Positions 39,022-52,986 of a stretch of DNA of 64,000 nucleotides are shown in pieces; position 1 is the first letter of the stretch, and every line of letters begins with the position of its first letter. The notes under the pieces were generated by a model. It saw only the letters and a program-made list of their open reading frames with translations. It had not been told where the DNA came from and ran no database searches. Where the stretch lies: NCBI GenBank assembly GCA_023053545.1, contig JAKZAN010000046.1, positions 124,001 to 188,000 of the forward strand. The letters are read 5' to 3'. Origin of the DNA: Lepidurus packardi. Its lineage: Eukaryota; Arthropoda; Branchiopoda; Notostraca; Triopsidae. A program made the position numbers and the translations under genes.

Positions 39022-42000
39022 ACGGATTGAATTAAATCCTTACGGACTGAATTAATCCCTTACGGACTGAATTAATTCCTTACGGACTGAATTAATTCCT
39101 TACGGACTGAATTAATTCCTTACGGACTGAATTAATTCCTTAATTAATTCCTTACGGACTGAGTTAATTTCATACGGACTGAATTAATTCATTACGGACT
39201 TAATTAATCGATTACGGACTGAATTAATTCCTTACGTACTGAACTTATTCCTTACGGACTGAATTAATTCCTTACGGATTGAATTAATTCCTTACGGACT
39301 GAATTAATTCCTTACGGACTGAATTAATTCCTTACGGACTGAATTAATTCCTTACGGACTGAATTAATTCCTTACGGACTGAATTAATACCTTACGGACT
39401 GAATTAAATCCTTACGGACTGAATTAATTCCTTACGGACTGAATTAATTCCTTACGGACTGAATTAAATCCTTACGGACTGAATTAATTCATTACGGACT
39501 TAATTAAATCCTTACAGACTGAATTAATTCCTTATGGACTTAATTAAAATAATTCCTTACGGACTGAATTAATTCCTTACGGACTGAATTAATTCCTTAC
39601 GGACTGAATTAATTTCATACGGACTGAATTAATTCATTACGGACTGAATTAATCGATTACGGACTGAATTAATTCCTTACGTACTGAACTTATTCCTTAC
39701 GGACTGAATTAATTCCTTACGGACTGAATTAATTCCTTACGGACTGAATTAATACCTTCCGGACTGAATTAAATCCTTACGGACTGAATTTATTCCTTAC
39801 GGACTGAATTAATTCCTTATGGACTAAATTAATTCCGTAAGGAATGAATTAATTAATTACGGACTGAAATAATTCCTTACGGACTGAATTAATTCCTTAC
39901 GGACTAAATTAATTCCTTACGGACTTAATTAATTCCTTACGGACTTAATTAATTCCTTACGGACTGAATTAATTCCTTACGGACTGAATTAGTTCCTTAC
40001 GGACTTAATTAATCCATTGCGGACTGAATTAATTCCTTACGGACTGAATGAATTCCTTACGGACTGAACGAATTCCTTACGGACTGAATGAATTCCTTAC
40101 GGACTGAATTAATTTCATACGGACTGAATTAATTCATTACGGACTTAATTAATTCCTTACGGACTGAATTAATTCCTTACGGACTGAATTAATACCTTAC
40201 GGACTGAATTAAACCCTTACGGACTGAATTAATTCCTTACGGACTGAATTAATTCCTTACGGACTGAATTAATTCCTTACTGACTGAATTAATTCCTTTC
40301 GTACTGAATTAATCCATTACGGACTGAATTATTTCCTTACGGACTGAATTAATACCTTACGGACTGAATTACATCCTCACGGACAGAATTAATTCCTTAC
40401 GGACTGAATTAACTCCTTACGGACTGAATTAATTCCTTACGGACTGAATTAATTCCTTACGGACTGAATTAATACCTTACGGACTGAATTAAATCCTTAC
40501 GGACTGAATTAAATCCTTTCGGACTGAATTAATTCCTTACGGACTGAATTAATACCTTACGGACTGAATTACATCCTCACGGACAGAATTAATTCCTTAC
40601 GGACTGAATTAACTCCTTACGGACTGAATTAATTCCTTACGGACTGAATTAATTCCTTACGGACTGAATTAATACCTTACGGATTGAATTAAATCCTTAC
40701 GGACTGAATTAATTCCTTACGGACTGAATTAATTCCTTACGGACTGAATTAATTCCTTACGGACTGAATTAATTCATTACGGACTTAATTAAATCCTTAC
40801 AGACTGAATTAATTCCTTATGGACTTAATTAATTCCGTAAGGAATGAATTAATTAATTACGGACTGAAATAATTCCTTACGGACTGAATTAATTCCTTAA
40901 TTAATTCCTTACGGACTGAGTTAATTTCATACGGACTGAATTAATTCATTACGGACTTAATTAATCGATTACGGACTGAATTAATTCCTTACGTACTGAA
41001 CTTATTCCTTACGGACTGAATTAATTCCTTACGGACTGAATTAATTCCTTACGGACTGAATTAATTCCTTACGGACTGAATTAATTCCTTACGGACTGAA
41101 TTAATTCCTTACGGACTGAATTAATTCCTTACGGACTGAATTAATACCTTACGGACTGAATTAAATCCTTACGGACTGAATTAATTCCTTACGGACTGAA
41201 TTAATTCCTTACGGACTGAATTAAATCCTTACGGACTGAATTAATTCATTACGGACTTAATTAAATCCTTACAGACTGAATTAATTCCTTATGGACTTAA
41301 TTAAAATAATTCCTTACGGACTGAATTAATTCCTTACGGACTGAAATAATTCCTTACGGACTGAATTAATTTCATACGGACTGAATTAATTCATTACGGA
41401 CTGAATTAATCGATTACGGACTGAATTAATTCCTTACGTACTGAACTTATTCCTTACGGACTGAATTAATTCCTTACGGACTGAATTAATTCCTTACGGA
41501 CTGAATTAATACCTTCCGGACTGAATTAAATCCTTACGGACTGAATTAATTCCTTACGGACTGAATTAATTCCTTACGGACTGAATTAATTCCTTACTGA
41601 CTGAATTAATTCATTACGGACTTAATTAAATCCTTACAGACTAAATTAATTCCTTATGGACTAAATTAATTCCGTAAGGAATGAATTAATTAATTACGGA
41701 CTGAAATAATTCCTTACGGACTGAATTAATTTCATACGGACTGAATTAATTCATTACGGACTGAATTAATCGATTACGGACTGAATTAATTCCTTACGTA
41801 CTGAACTTATTCCTTACGGACTGAATTAATTCCTTACGGACTGAATTAATACCTTACGGACTGAATTAAATCCTTACGGACTGAATTAATTCCTTACGGA
41901 CTGAATTAATTCCTTACGGACTGAATTAAATCCTTACGGACTGAATTAATTCATTACGGACTTAAGTAAATCCTTACAGACTGAATTAATTCCTTATGGA

Positions 42001-44043
42001 CTTAATTAAAATAATTCCTTACGGACTGAATTAATTCCTTACGGACTGAATTAATTCCTTACGGACTGAATTAATTTCATACGGACTGAATTAATTTATT
42101 ACGGACTGAATTAATCGATTACGGACTGAATTAATTCCTTACGTACTGAACTTATTCCTTACGGACTGAATTAATTCCTTACGGACTGAATTAATTCCTT
42201 ACGGACTGAATTAATACCTTCCGGACTGAATTAAATCCTTACGGACTGAATTAATTCCTTACGGACTGAATTAATTCCTTACGGTCTGAATTAATTCCTT
42301 ACTGACTGAATTAATTCATTACGGACTTAATTAAATCCTTACAGACTAAATTAATTCCTTATGGACTAAATTAATTCCGTAAGGAATGAATTAATTAATT
42401 ACGGACTGAAATAATTCCTTACGGACTGAATTAATTCCTTACGGACTTAATTAATTCCTTACGGACTTAATTAATTCCTTACGGACTGAATTAATTCCTT
42501 ACGGACTGAATTAGTTCCTTACGGACTGAATTAATTCTTTAAGATTGATTGAATTCTTTTCTCACTGAATGAATTCCTTACGGACTGAATGAATTCCTTA
42601 CGGACTTAATTAATCCATTACGGACTGAATTAATTCCTTACGGACTGAATGAATTCCTTACGGACTGAACGAATTCCTTACGGACTGAATGAATTCCTTA
42701 CGGACTGAATTAATTTCATACGGACTGAATTAATTCATTACGGACTTAATTAATTCCTTACGGACTGAATTAATTCCTTACGGACTGAATTAATACCTTA
42801 CGGACTGAATTAAACCCTTACGGACTGAATTAATTCCTTACGGACTGAATTAATTCCTTACGGACTGAATTAATTCCTTACGGACTGAATTAATACCTTA
42901 CGGACTGAATTAAATCCTTACGGACTGAATTAATTCCTTACGGACTGAATTAATTCCTTACGGACTGAATTAAATCCTTACGGACTGAATTAATTCATTA
43001 CGGACTTAATTAAATCCTTACAGACTGAATTAATTCCTTATGGACTTAATTAAAATAATTCCTTACGGACTGAATTAATTCCTTACGGACTGAATTAATT
43101 CCTTACGGACTGAATTAATTTCAAACGGACTGAATTAATTCATTACGGACTGAATTAATCGATTACGGACTGAATTAATTCCTTACGTACTGAACTTATT
43201 CCTTACGGACTGAATTAATTCCTTACGGACTGAATTAATTCCTTACGGACTGAATTAATACCTTCCGGACTGAATTAAATCCTTACGGACTGAATTAATT
43301 CCTTACGGACTAAATTAATTCCTTACGGACTGAATTAATTCCTTACTGACTGAATTAATTCATTACGGACTTAATTAAATCCTTACAGACTAAATTAATT
43401 CCTTATGGACTAAATTAATTCCGTAAGGAATGAATTAATTAATTACGGACTGAAATAATTCCTTACGGACTGAATTAATTCCTTACGGACTGAATTAATT
43501 CTTTAAGATTGATTGAATTCTTTTCTCACTGAATGAATTCCTTACGGACTGAATGAATTATTTACGGACTTAATTAATCCATTACGGACTGAATTAATTC
43601 CTTACGGACTGAATGAATTCCTTACGGACTGAACGAATTCCTTACGGACTGAATGAATTCCTTACGGACTGAATTAATTTCATACGGACTGAATTAATTC
43701 ATTACGGACTTAATTAATTCCTTACGGACTGAATTAATTCCTTACGGACTGAATTAATACCTTACGGACTGAATTAAACCCTTACGGACTGAATTAATTC
43801 CTTACGGACTGAATTAATTCCTTACGGACTGAATTAATTCCTTACTGACTGAATTAATTCCTTACGGACTGAATTAATTCATTACGGACTTAATTAAATC
43901 CTTACAGACTGAATTAATTCCTTATGGACTTAATTAATTCCGTAAGGAATGAATTAATTAATTACGGACTGAAATAATTCCTTACGGACTGAATTAATTC
44001 CTTACGGACTGAATTAATTCCTTACGGACTGAATTAATTCCTT

Positions 44044-44087
44044 AATTAATTCCTTACGGACTGAATTAATTCCTTAATTAATTCCTT
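44044..44087 (+). repeat. Double H, copy 1
   Basis: Two 12-bp H units (44044-44055, 44076-44087) flank one full 20-bp monomer. The motif lies 104 bp after the P core at 43940 and is found only in zone C. Confidence 0.9.
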
Positions 44088-44520
44088 ACGGACTGAGTTA
44101 ATTTCATACGGACTGAATTAATTCATTACGGACTTAATTAATCGATTACGGACTGAATTAATTCCTTACGTACTGAACTTATTCCTTACGGACTGAATTA
44201 ATTCCTTACGGACTGAATTAATTCCTTACGGACTGAATTAATTCCTTACGGACTGAATTAATTCCTTACGGACTGAATTAATTCCTTACGGACTGAATTA
44301 ATACCTTACGGACTGAATTAAATCCTTACGGACTGAATTAATTCCTTACGGACTGAATTAATTCCTTACGGACTGAATTAAATCCTTACGGACTGAATTA
44401 ATTCATTACGGACTTAATTAAATCCTTACAGACTGAATTAATTCCTTATGGACTTAATTAAAATATTTCCTTACGGACTGAATTAATTCCTTACGGACTG
44501 AATTAATTCCTTACGGACTG

Positions 44521-47500
44521 AATTAAACCCTTACGTACTGAATTAATTCCTTACGGACTGAATTAATTCATTACGGACTGAATTAATTCCTTACTGACTG
44601 AATTAATTCCTTACGTACTGAATTAATCCATTACGGACTGAATTATTTCCTTACGTACTGAAGTTTTTCCTTACGGACTGAATTAATTTATTACGGACTT
44701 AATTAAATCCTTACACACTAAATTAATTCCTTATGGACTTAATTAATTCCGTAAGGAATGAATTAATTAATTACGGACTGAAATATTTCCTTACGTACTG
44801 AATTAATTCCTTACGGACTTAATTAATTCCTTACGGACTTAATTAATTCCTTACGGACTGAATTAATTCCTTACGGATTGAATTAGTTCCTTACGGACTG
44901 AATTAATTCTTTAAGATTGATTGAATTCTTTTCACACTGAATGAATTCCTTACGGACTGAATGAATTCCTTACGGACTGAATTAATTTCATACGGACTGA
45001 ATTAATTCCTTACGGACTGAATGAATTCCTTACGGACTGAATGAATTCCTTACGGACTGAATTAATTTCATACGGACTGAATTAATTCATTACGTACTGA
45101 ATTAATCCATTACGGACTGAATTATTTCCTTACGTACTGAAGTTATTCCTTACGGACTGAATTAAATCCTTACGGACTGAATTAATTCATTACGGACTTA
45201 ATTAAATCCTTACAGACTGAATTAATTCCTTATGGACTTAATTAAAATAATTCCTTACGGACTGAATTAATTCCTTACGGACTGAATTAATTCCTTACGG
45301 ACTGAATTAATTCCTTACTGACTGAATTAATTCATTACGGACTTAATTAAATCCTTACAGACTAAATTAATTCCTTATGGACTAAATTAATTCCGTAAGG
45401 AATGAATTAATTAATTACGGACTGAAATAATTCCTTACGGACTGAATTAATTCCTTACGGACTGAATTAATTCTTTAAGATTGATTGAATTCTTTTCTCA
45501 CTGAATGAATTCCTTACGGACTGAATGAATTATTTACGGACTTAATTAATCCATTACGGACTGAATTAATTCCTTACGGACTGAATTAATTCCTTACGGA
45601 CTGAATTAATTCCTTACGGACTGAATTAATACCTTACGGACTGAATTAAATCCTTACGGACTGAATTAATTCCTTACGGACTGAATTAATTCCTTACGGA
45701 CTGAATTAAATCCTTACGGACTGAATTAATTCATTACGGACTTAATTAAATCCTTACAGACTGAATTAATTCCTTATGGACTTAATTAAAATAATTCCTT
45801 ACGGACTGAATTAATTCCTTACGGACTGAATTAATTCCTTACGGACTGAATTAATTTCATACGGACTGAATTAATTCATTACGGACTGAATTAATCGATT
45901 ACGGACTGAATTAATTCCTTACGTACTGAACTTATTCCTTACGGACTGAATTAATTCCTTACGGACTGAATTAATTCCTTACGGACTGAATTAATACCTT
46001 CCGGACTGAATTAAATCCTTACGGACTGAATTAATTCCTTACGGACTAAATTAATTCCTTACGGACTGAATTAATTCCTTACTGACTGAATTAATTCATT
46101 ACGGACTTAATTAAATCCTTACAGACTAAATTAATTCCTTATGGACTAAATTAATTCCGTAAGGAATGAATTAATTAATTACGGACTGAAATAATTCCTT
46201 ACGGACTGAATTAATTCCTTACGGACTGAATTAATTCTTTAAGATTGATTGAATTCTTTTCTCACTGAATGAATTCCTTACGGACTGAATGAATTATTTA
46301 CGGACTTAATTAATCCATTACGGACTGAATTAATTCCTTACGGACTGAATGAATTCCTTACGGACTGAACGAATTCCTTACGGACTGAATGAATTCCTTA
46401 CGGACTGAATTAATTTCATACGGACTGAATTAATTCATTACGGACTTAATTAATTCCTTACGGACTGAATTAATTCCTTACGGACTGAATTAATACCTTA
46501 CGGACTGAATTAAACCCTTACGGACTGAATTAATTCCTTACGGACTGAATTAATTCCTTACGGACTGAATTAATTCCTTACTGACTGAATTAATTCCTTA
46601 CGGACTGAATTAATTCATTACGGACTTAATTAAATCCTTACAGACTGAATTAATTCCTTATGGACTTAATTAATTCCGTAAGGAATGAATTAATTAATTA
46701 CGGACTGAAATAATTCCTTACGGACTGAATTAATTCCTTACGGACTGAATTAATTCCTTACGGACTGAATTAATTCCTTAATTAATTCCTTACGGACTGA
46801 ATTAATTCCTTAATTAATTCCTTACGGACTGAGTTAATTTCATACGGACTGAATTAATTCATTACGGACTTAATTAATCGATTACGGACTGAATTAATTC
46901 CTTACGTACTGAACTTATTCCTTACGGACTGAATTAATTCCTTACGGACTGAATTAATTCCTTACGGACTGAATTAATTCCTTACGGACTGAATTAATTC
47001 CTTACGGACTGAATTAATTCCTTACGGACTGAATTAATACCTTACGGACTGAATTAAATCCTTACGGACTGAATTAATTCCTTACGGACTGAATTAATTC
47101 CTTACGGACTGAATTAAATCCTTACGGACTGAATTAATTCATTACGGACTTAATTAAATCCTTACAGACTGAATTAATTCCTTATGGACTTAATTAAAAT
47201 AATTCCTTACGGACTGAATTAATTCCTTACGGACTGAATTAATTCCTTACGGACTGAATTAATTTCATACGGACTGAATTAATTCATTACGGACTGAATT
47301 AATCGATTACGGACTGAATTAATTCCTTACGTACTGAACTTATTCCTTACGGACTGAATTAATTCCTTACGGACTGAATTAATTCCTTACGGACTGAATT
47401 AATACCTTCCGGACTGAATTAAATCCTTACGGACTGAATTAATTCCTTACGGACTAAATTAATTCCTTACGGACTGAATTAATTCCTTACTGACTGAATT

Positions 47501-47640
47501 AATTCATTACGGACTTAATTAAATCCTTACAGACTAAATTAATTCCTTATGGACTAAATTAATTCCGTAAGGAATGAATTAATTAATTACGGACTGAAAT
47601 AATTCCTTACGGACTGAATTAATTCCTTACGGACTGAATT
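44521..47640 (+). repeat. 9186-bp-offset duplication, left copy (3.1 kb)
   Basis: AAACCC (44525), P (44749, 45393, 46157, 46676, 47565), K (44913, 45477, 46241) and the double H (46780) all recur exactly 9186 bp later. The block starts after L near 44450-44475 and ends where the right copy continues with CTTAATTAATTCC monomers instead of K. Confidence 0.9.
46780..46823 (+). repeat. Double H, copy 2
   Basis: H units at 46780-46791 and 46812-46823 flank one full monomer. The P core at 46676 is again 104 bp upstream. Confidence 0.9.
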
Positions 47641-48089
47641 AATTCTTTAAGATTGATTGAATTCTTTTCTCACTGAATGAATTCCTTACGGACTGAATGA
47701 ATTATTTACGGACTTAATTAATCCATTACGGACTGAATTAATTCCTTACGGACTGAATGAATTCCTTACGGACTGAACGAATTCCTTACGGACTGAATGA
47801 ATTCCTTACGGACTGAATTAATTTCATACGGACTGAATTAATTCATTACGGACTTAATTAATCGATTACGGACTGAATTAATTCCTTACGTACTGAACTT
47901 ATTCCTTACGGACTGAATTAATTCCTTACGGACTGAATTAATTCCTTACGGACTGAATTAATTCCTTACGGACTGAATTAATTCCTTACGGACTGAATTA
48001 ATTCCTTACGGACTGAATTAATACCTTACGGACTGAATTAAATCCTTACGGACTGAATTAATTCCTTACGGACTGAATTAATTCCTTAC

Positions 48090-50221
48090 GGACTGAATTA
48101 AATCCTTACGGACTGAATTAATTCATTACGGACTTAATTAAATCCTTACAGACTGAATTAATTCCTTATGGACTTAATTAAAATAATTCCTTACGGACTG
48201 AATTAATTCCTTACGGACTGAATTAATTCCTTACGGACTGAATTAATTTCATACGGACTGAATTAATTCATTACGGACTGAATTAATCGATTACGGACTG
48301 AATTAATTCCTTACGTACTGAACTTATTCCTTACGGACTGAATTAATTCCTTACGGACTGAATTAATTCCTTACGGACTGAATTAATACCTTCCGGACTG
48401 AATTAAATCCTTACGGACTGAATTAATTCCTTACGGACTAAATTAATTCCTTACGGACTGAATTAATTCCTTACTGACTGAATTAATTCATTACGGACTT
48501 AATTAAATCCTTACAGACTAAATTAATTCCTTATGGACTAAATTAATTCCGTAAGGAATGAATTAATTAATTACGGACTGAAATAATTCCTTACGGACTG
48601 AATTAATTCCTTACGGACTGAATTAATTCTTTAAGATTGATTGAATTCTTTTCTCACTGAATGAATTCCTTACGGACTGAATGAATTATTTACGGACTTA
48701 ATTAATCCATTACGGACTGAATTAATTCCTTACGGACTGAATGAATTCCTTACGGACTGAACGAATTCCTTACGGACTGAATTAATTCCTTACGGACTGA
48801 ATTAATTTCATACGGACTGAATTAATTCATTACGGACTTAATTAATTCCTTACGGACTGAATTAATTCCTTACGGACTGAATTAATACCTTACGGACTGA
48901 ATTAAACCCTTACGGACTGAATTAATTCCTTACGGACTGAATTAATTCCTTACGGACTGAATTAATTCCTTACTGACTGAATTAATTCCTTACGGACTGA
49001 ATTAATTCATTACGGACTTAATTAAATCCTTACAGACTGAATTAATTCCTTATGGACTTAATTAATTCCGTAAGGAATGAATTAATTAATTACGGACTGA
49101 AATAATTCCTTACGGACTGAATTAATTCCTTACGGACTGAATTAATTCCTTACGGACTGAATTAATTCCTTAATTAATTCCTTACGGACTGAATTAATTC
49201 CTTAATTAATTCCTTACGGACTGAGTTAATTTCATACGGACTGAATTAATTCATTACGGACTTAATTAATCGATTACGGACTGAATTAATTCCTTACGTA
49301 CTGAACTTATTCCTTACGGACTGAATTAATTCCTTACGGACTGAATTAATTCCTTACGGACTGAATTAATTCCTTACGGACTGAATTAATTCCTTACGGA
49401 CTGAATTAATTCCTTACGGACTGAATTAATACCTTACGGACTGAATTAAATCCTTACGGACTGAATTAATTCCTTACGGACTGAATTAATTCCTTACGGA
49501 CTGAATTAAATCCTTACGGACTGAATTAATTCATTACGGACTTAATTAAATCCTTACAGACTGAATTAATTCCTTATGGACTTAATTAAAATAATTCCTT
49601 ACGGACTGAATTAATTCCTTACGGACTGAATTAATTCCTTACGGACTGAATTAATTTCATACGGACTGAATTAATTCATTACGGACTGAATTAATCGATT
49701 ACGGACTGAATTAATTCCTTACGTACTGAACTTATTCCTTACGGACTGAATTAATTCCTTACGGACTGAATTAATTCCTTACGGACTGAATTAATACCTT
49801 CCGGACTGAATTAAATCCTTACGGACTGAATTAATTCCTTACGGACTGAATTAATTCCTTACGGACTGAATTAATTCCTTACTGACTGAATTAATTCATT
49901 ACGGACTTAATTAAATCCTTACAGACTAAATTAATTCCTTATGGACTAAATTAATTCCGTAAGGAATGAATTAATTAATTACGGACTGAAATAATTCCTT
50001 ACGGACTGAATTAATTCCTTACGGACTTAATTAATTCCTTACGGACTTAATTAATTCCTTACGGACTGAATTAATTCCTTACGGACTGAATTAGTTCCTT
50101 ACGGACTGAATTAATTCTTTAAGATCGATTGAATTCTTTTCTCACTGAATGAATTCCTTACGGACTGAATGAATTCCTTACGGACTTAATTAATCCATTA
50201 CGGACTGAATTAATTCCTTAC
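48090..50221 (+). repeat. 2132/2172-bp HOR, copy 1
   Basis: L (near 48168), P (48549, 49068), K (48633) and the double H (49172) recur 2132 bp later. From P 49957 onward the offset is 2172 because copy 2 gained two consensus monomers near 51541-51600. Confidence 0.88.
49172..49215 (+). repeat. Double H, copy 3
   Basis: H units at 49172-49183 and 49204-49215; the P core at 49068 lies 104 bp upstream. Confidence 0.9.
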
Positions 50222-52393
50222 GGACTGAATTAAATCCTTACGGACTGAATTAATTCATTACGGACTTAATTAAATCCTTACAGACTGAATTAATTCCTTA
50301 TGGACTTAATTAAAATAATTCCTTACGGACTGAATTAATTCCTTACGGACTGAATTAATTCCTTACGGACTGAATTAATTTCATACGGACTGAATTAATT
50401 CATTACGGACTGAATTAATCGATTACGGACTGAATTAATTCCTTACGTACTGAACTTATTCCTTACGGACTGAATTAATTCCTTACGGACTGAATTAATT
50501 CCTTACGGACTGAATTAATACCTTCCGGACTGAATTAAATCCTTACGGACTGAATTAATTCCTTACGGACTAAATTAATTCCTTACGGACTGAATTAATT
50601 CCTTACTGACTGAATTAATTCATTACGGACTTAATTAAATCCTTACAGACTAAATTAATTCCTTATGGACTAAATTAATTCCGTAAGGAATGAATTAATT
50701 AATTACGGACTGAAATAATTCCTTACGGACTGAATTAATTCCTTACGGACTGAATTAATTCTTTAAGATTGATTGAATTCTTTTCTCACTGAATGAATTC
50801 CTTACGGACTGAATGAATTATTTACGGACTTAATTAATCCATTACGGACTGAATTAATTCCTTACGGACTGAATGAATTCCTTACGGACTGAACGAATTC
50901 CTTACGGACTGAATTAATTCCTTACGGACTGAATTAATTTCATACGGACTGAATTAATTCATTACGGACTTAATTAATTCCTTACGGACTGAATTAATTC
51001 CTTACGGACTGAATTAATACCTTACGGACTGAATTAAACCCTTACGGACTGAATTAATTCCTTACGGACTGAATTAATTCCTTACGGACTGAATTAATTC
51101 CTTACTGACTGAATTAATTCCTTACGGACTGAATTAATTCATTACGGACTTAATTAAATCCTTACAGACTGAATTAATTCCTTATGGACTTAATTAATTC
51201 CGTAAGGAATGAATTAATTAATTACGGACTGAAATAATTCCTTACGGACTGAATTAATTCCTTACGGACTGAATTAATTCCTTACGGACTGAATTAATTC
51301 CTTAATTAATTCCTTACGGACTGAATTAATTCCTTAATTAATTCCTTACGGACTGAGTTAATTTCATACGGACTGAATTAATTCATTACGGACTTAATTA
51401 ATCGATTACGGACTGAATTAATTCCTTACGTACTGAACTTATTCCTTACGGACTGAATTAATTCCTTACGGACTGAATTAATTCCTTACGGACTGAATTA
51501 ATTCCTTACGGACTGAATTAATTCCTTACGGACTGAATTAATTCCTTACGGACTGAATTAATTCCTTACGGACTGAATTAATTCCTTACGGACTGAATTA
51601 ATACCTTACGGACTGAATTAAATCCTTACGGACTGAATTAATTCCTTACGGACTGAATTAATTCCTTACGGACTGAATTAAATCCTTACGGACTGAATTA
51701 ATTCATTACGGACTTAATTAAATCCTTACAGACTGAATTAATTCCTTATGGACTTAATTAAAATAATTCCTTACGGACTGAATTAATTCCTTACGGACTG
51801 AATTAATTCCTTACGGACTGAATTAATTTCATACGGACTGAATTAATTCATTACGGACTGAATTAATCGATTACGGACTGAATTAATTCCTTACGTACTG
51901 AACTTATTCCTTACGGACTGAATTAATTCCTTACGGACTGAATTAATTCCTTACGGACTGAATTAATACCTTCCGGACTGAATTAAATCCTTACGGACTG
52001 AATTAATTCCTTACGGACTGAATTAATTCCTTACGGACTGAATTAATTCCTTACTGACTGAATTAATTCATTACGGACTTAATTAAATCCTTACAGACTA
52101 AATTAATTCCTTATGGACTAAATTAATTCCGTAAGGAATGAATTAATTAATTACGGACTGAAATAATTCCTTACGGACTGAATTAATTCCTTACGGACTT
52201 AATTAATTCCTTACGGACTTAATTAATTCCTTACGGACTGAATTAATTCCTTACGGACTGAATTAGTTCCTTACGGACTGAATTAATTCTTTAAGATCGA
52301 TTGAATTCTTTTCTCACTGAATGAATTCCTTACGGACTGAATGAATTCCTTACGGACTTAATTAATCCATTACGGACTGAATTAATTCCTTAC
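50222..52393 (+). repeat. 2132/2172-bp HOR, copy 2
   Basis: P at 50681, 51200 and 52129, K at 50765, GATCGATT-type K at 52293 and double H at 51304 follow the order of copy 1. Copies join near a GAATTAATCCATTACGG monomer. Confidence 0.88.
51304..51347 (+). repeat. Double H, copy 4
   Basis: H units at 51304-51315 and 51336-51347; the P core at 51200 lies 104 bp upstream. It is 2132 bp from copy 3, matching the local HOR offset. Confidence 0.9.
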
Positions 52394-52956
52394 GGACTGA
52401 ATTAAATCCTTACGGACTGAATTAATTCATTACGGACTTAATTAAATCCTTACAGACTGAATTAATTCCTTATGGACTTAATTAAAATAATTCCTTACGG
52501 ACTGAATTAATTCCTTACGGACTGAATTAATTCCTTACGGACTGAATTAATTTCATACGGACTGAATTAATTCATTACGGACTGAATTAATCGATTACGG
52601 ACTGAATTAATTCCTTACGTACTGAACTTATTCCTTACGGACTGAATTAATTCCTTACGGACTGAATTAATTCCTTACGGACTGAATTAATACCTTCCGG
52701 ACTGAATTAAATCCTTACGGACTGAATTAATTCCTTACGGACTAAATTAATTCCTTACGGACTGAATTAATTCCTTACTGACTGAATTAATTCATTACGG
52801 ACTTAATTAAATCCTTACAGACTAAATTAATTCCTTATGGACTAAATTAATTCCGTAAGGAATGAATTAATTAATTACGGACTGAAATAATTCCTTACGG
52901 ACTGAATTAATTCCTTACGGACTGAATTAATTCTTTAAGATTGATTGAATTCTTTT
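52394..52956 (+). repeat. 2132/2172-bp HOR, truncated copy 3
   Basis: L (near 52472), P (52853) and K (52937) lie 2172 bp after those of copy 2. The copy is cut inside its K monomer by the aberrant stretch at 52953-52986. Confidence 0.87.
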
Positions 52957-52986
52957 CGGACTTTTCGGACTTCTTTTCTTCTTTTT
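52953..52986 (+). other. Aberrant pyrimidine-rich junction, only non-monomer sequence
   Basis: After GATTGAATTC of a K monomer the sequence reads TTTTCGGAC twice (52953-52961 and 52962-52970), then the tract TTCTTTTCTTCTTTTT (52971-52986), before monomers resume with GAATTAATTCATTACGG at 52987. Elsewhere this K is followed by TTTTCTCACTGAATG. The resumed sequence corresponds to 51840 in the previous HOR copy (offset 1147 bp, confirmed by P 52129/53276 and K 52293/53440). The HOR register therefore jumps back about 1.1 kb here. It could be a slippage-filled rearrangement breakpoint or an assembly join; the sequence alone cannot decide. Confidence 0.85.

Larger units (their letters stand above)
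13371..40580 (+). repeat. T monomers of zone B
   Basis: CATCCTCACGGACAGAATT combines three linked changes in two adjacent monomers. Copies begin (CCTCACGG) at 13371, 14521, 14781, near 16118, 17223, 17483, 22569, 23274 and onward at about one or two per HOR to about 40580. The linkage shows descent from one ancestral pair. None are seen in zone A or between 40.6 and 59.3 kb. Confidence 0.85.
21351..42520 (+). repeat. Array zone B2: L/T-rich, no K monomers
   Basis: No K monomer is present between 21324 and 42541, about 21 kb, and the R variant is also missing. L, single H, P and T markers recur in a stereotyped order: P preceded by ACTAAATT, P preceded by ACTTAATT 860-1000 bp later, H usually 84 bp after that, then L. 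The zone contains the youngest-looking amplification in the window, the 1085-bp HOR at 28847-32101, and the 2077- and 2397-bp duplications. Confidence 0.8.

Noticed and set aside
52953-52986. Insertion of a transposon or retrotransposed fragment
   Set aside because: Only about 34 bp, with no terminal repeats, no target-site duplication and no poly-A; the bases look like slipped monomer and K sequence plus a pyrimidine tract.
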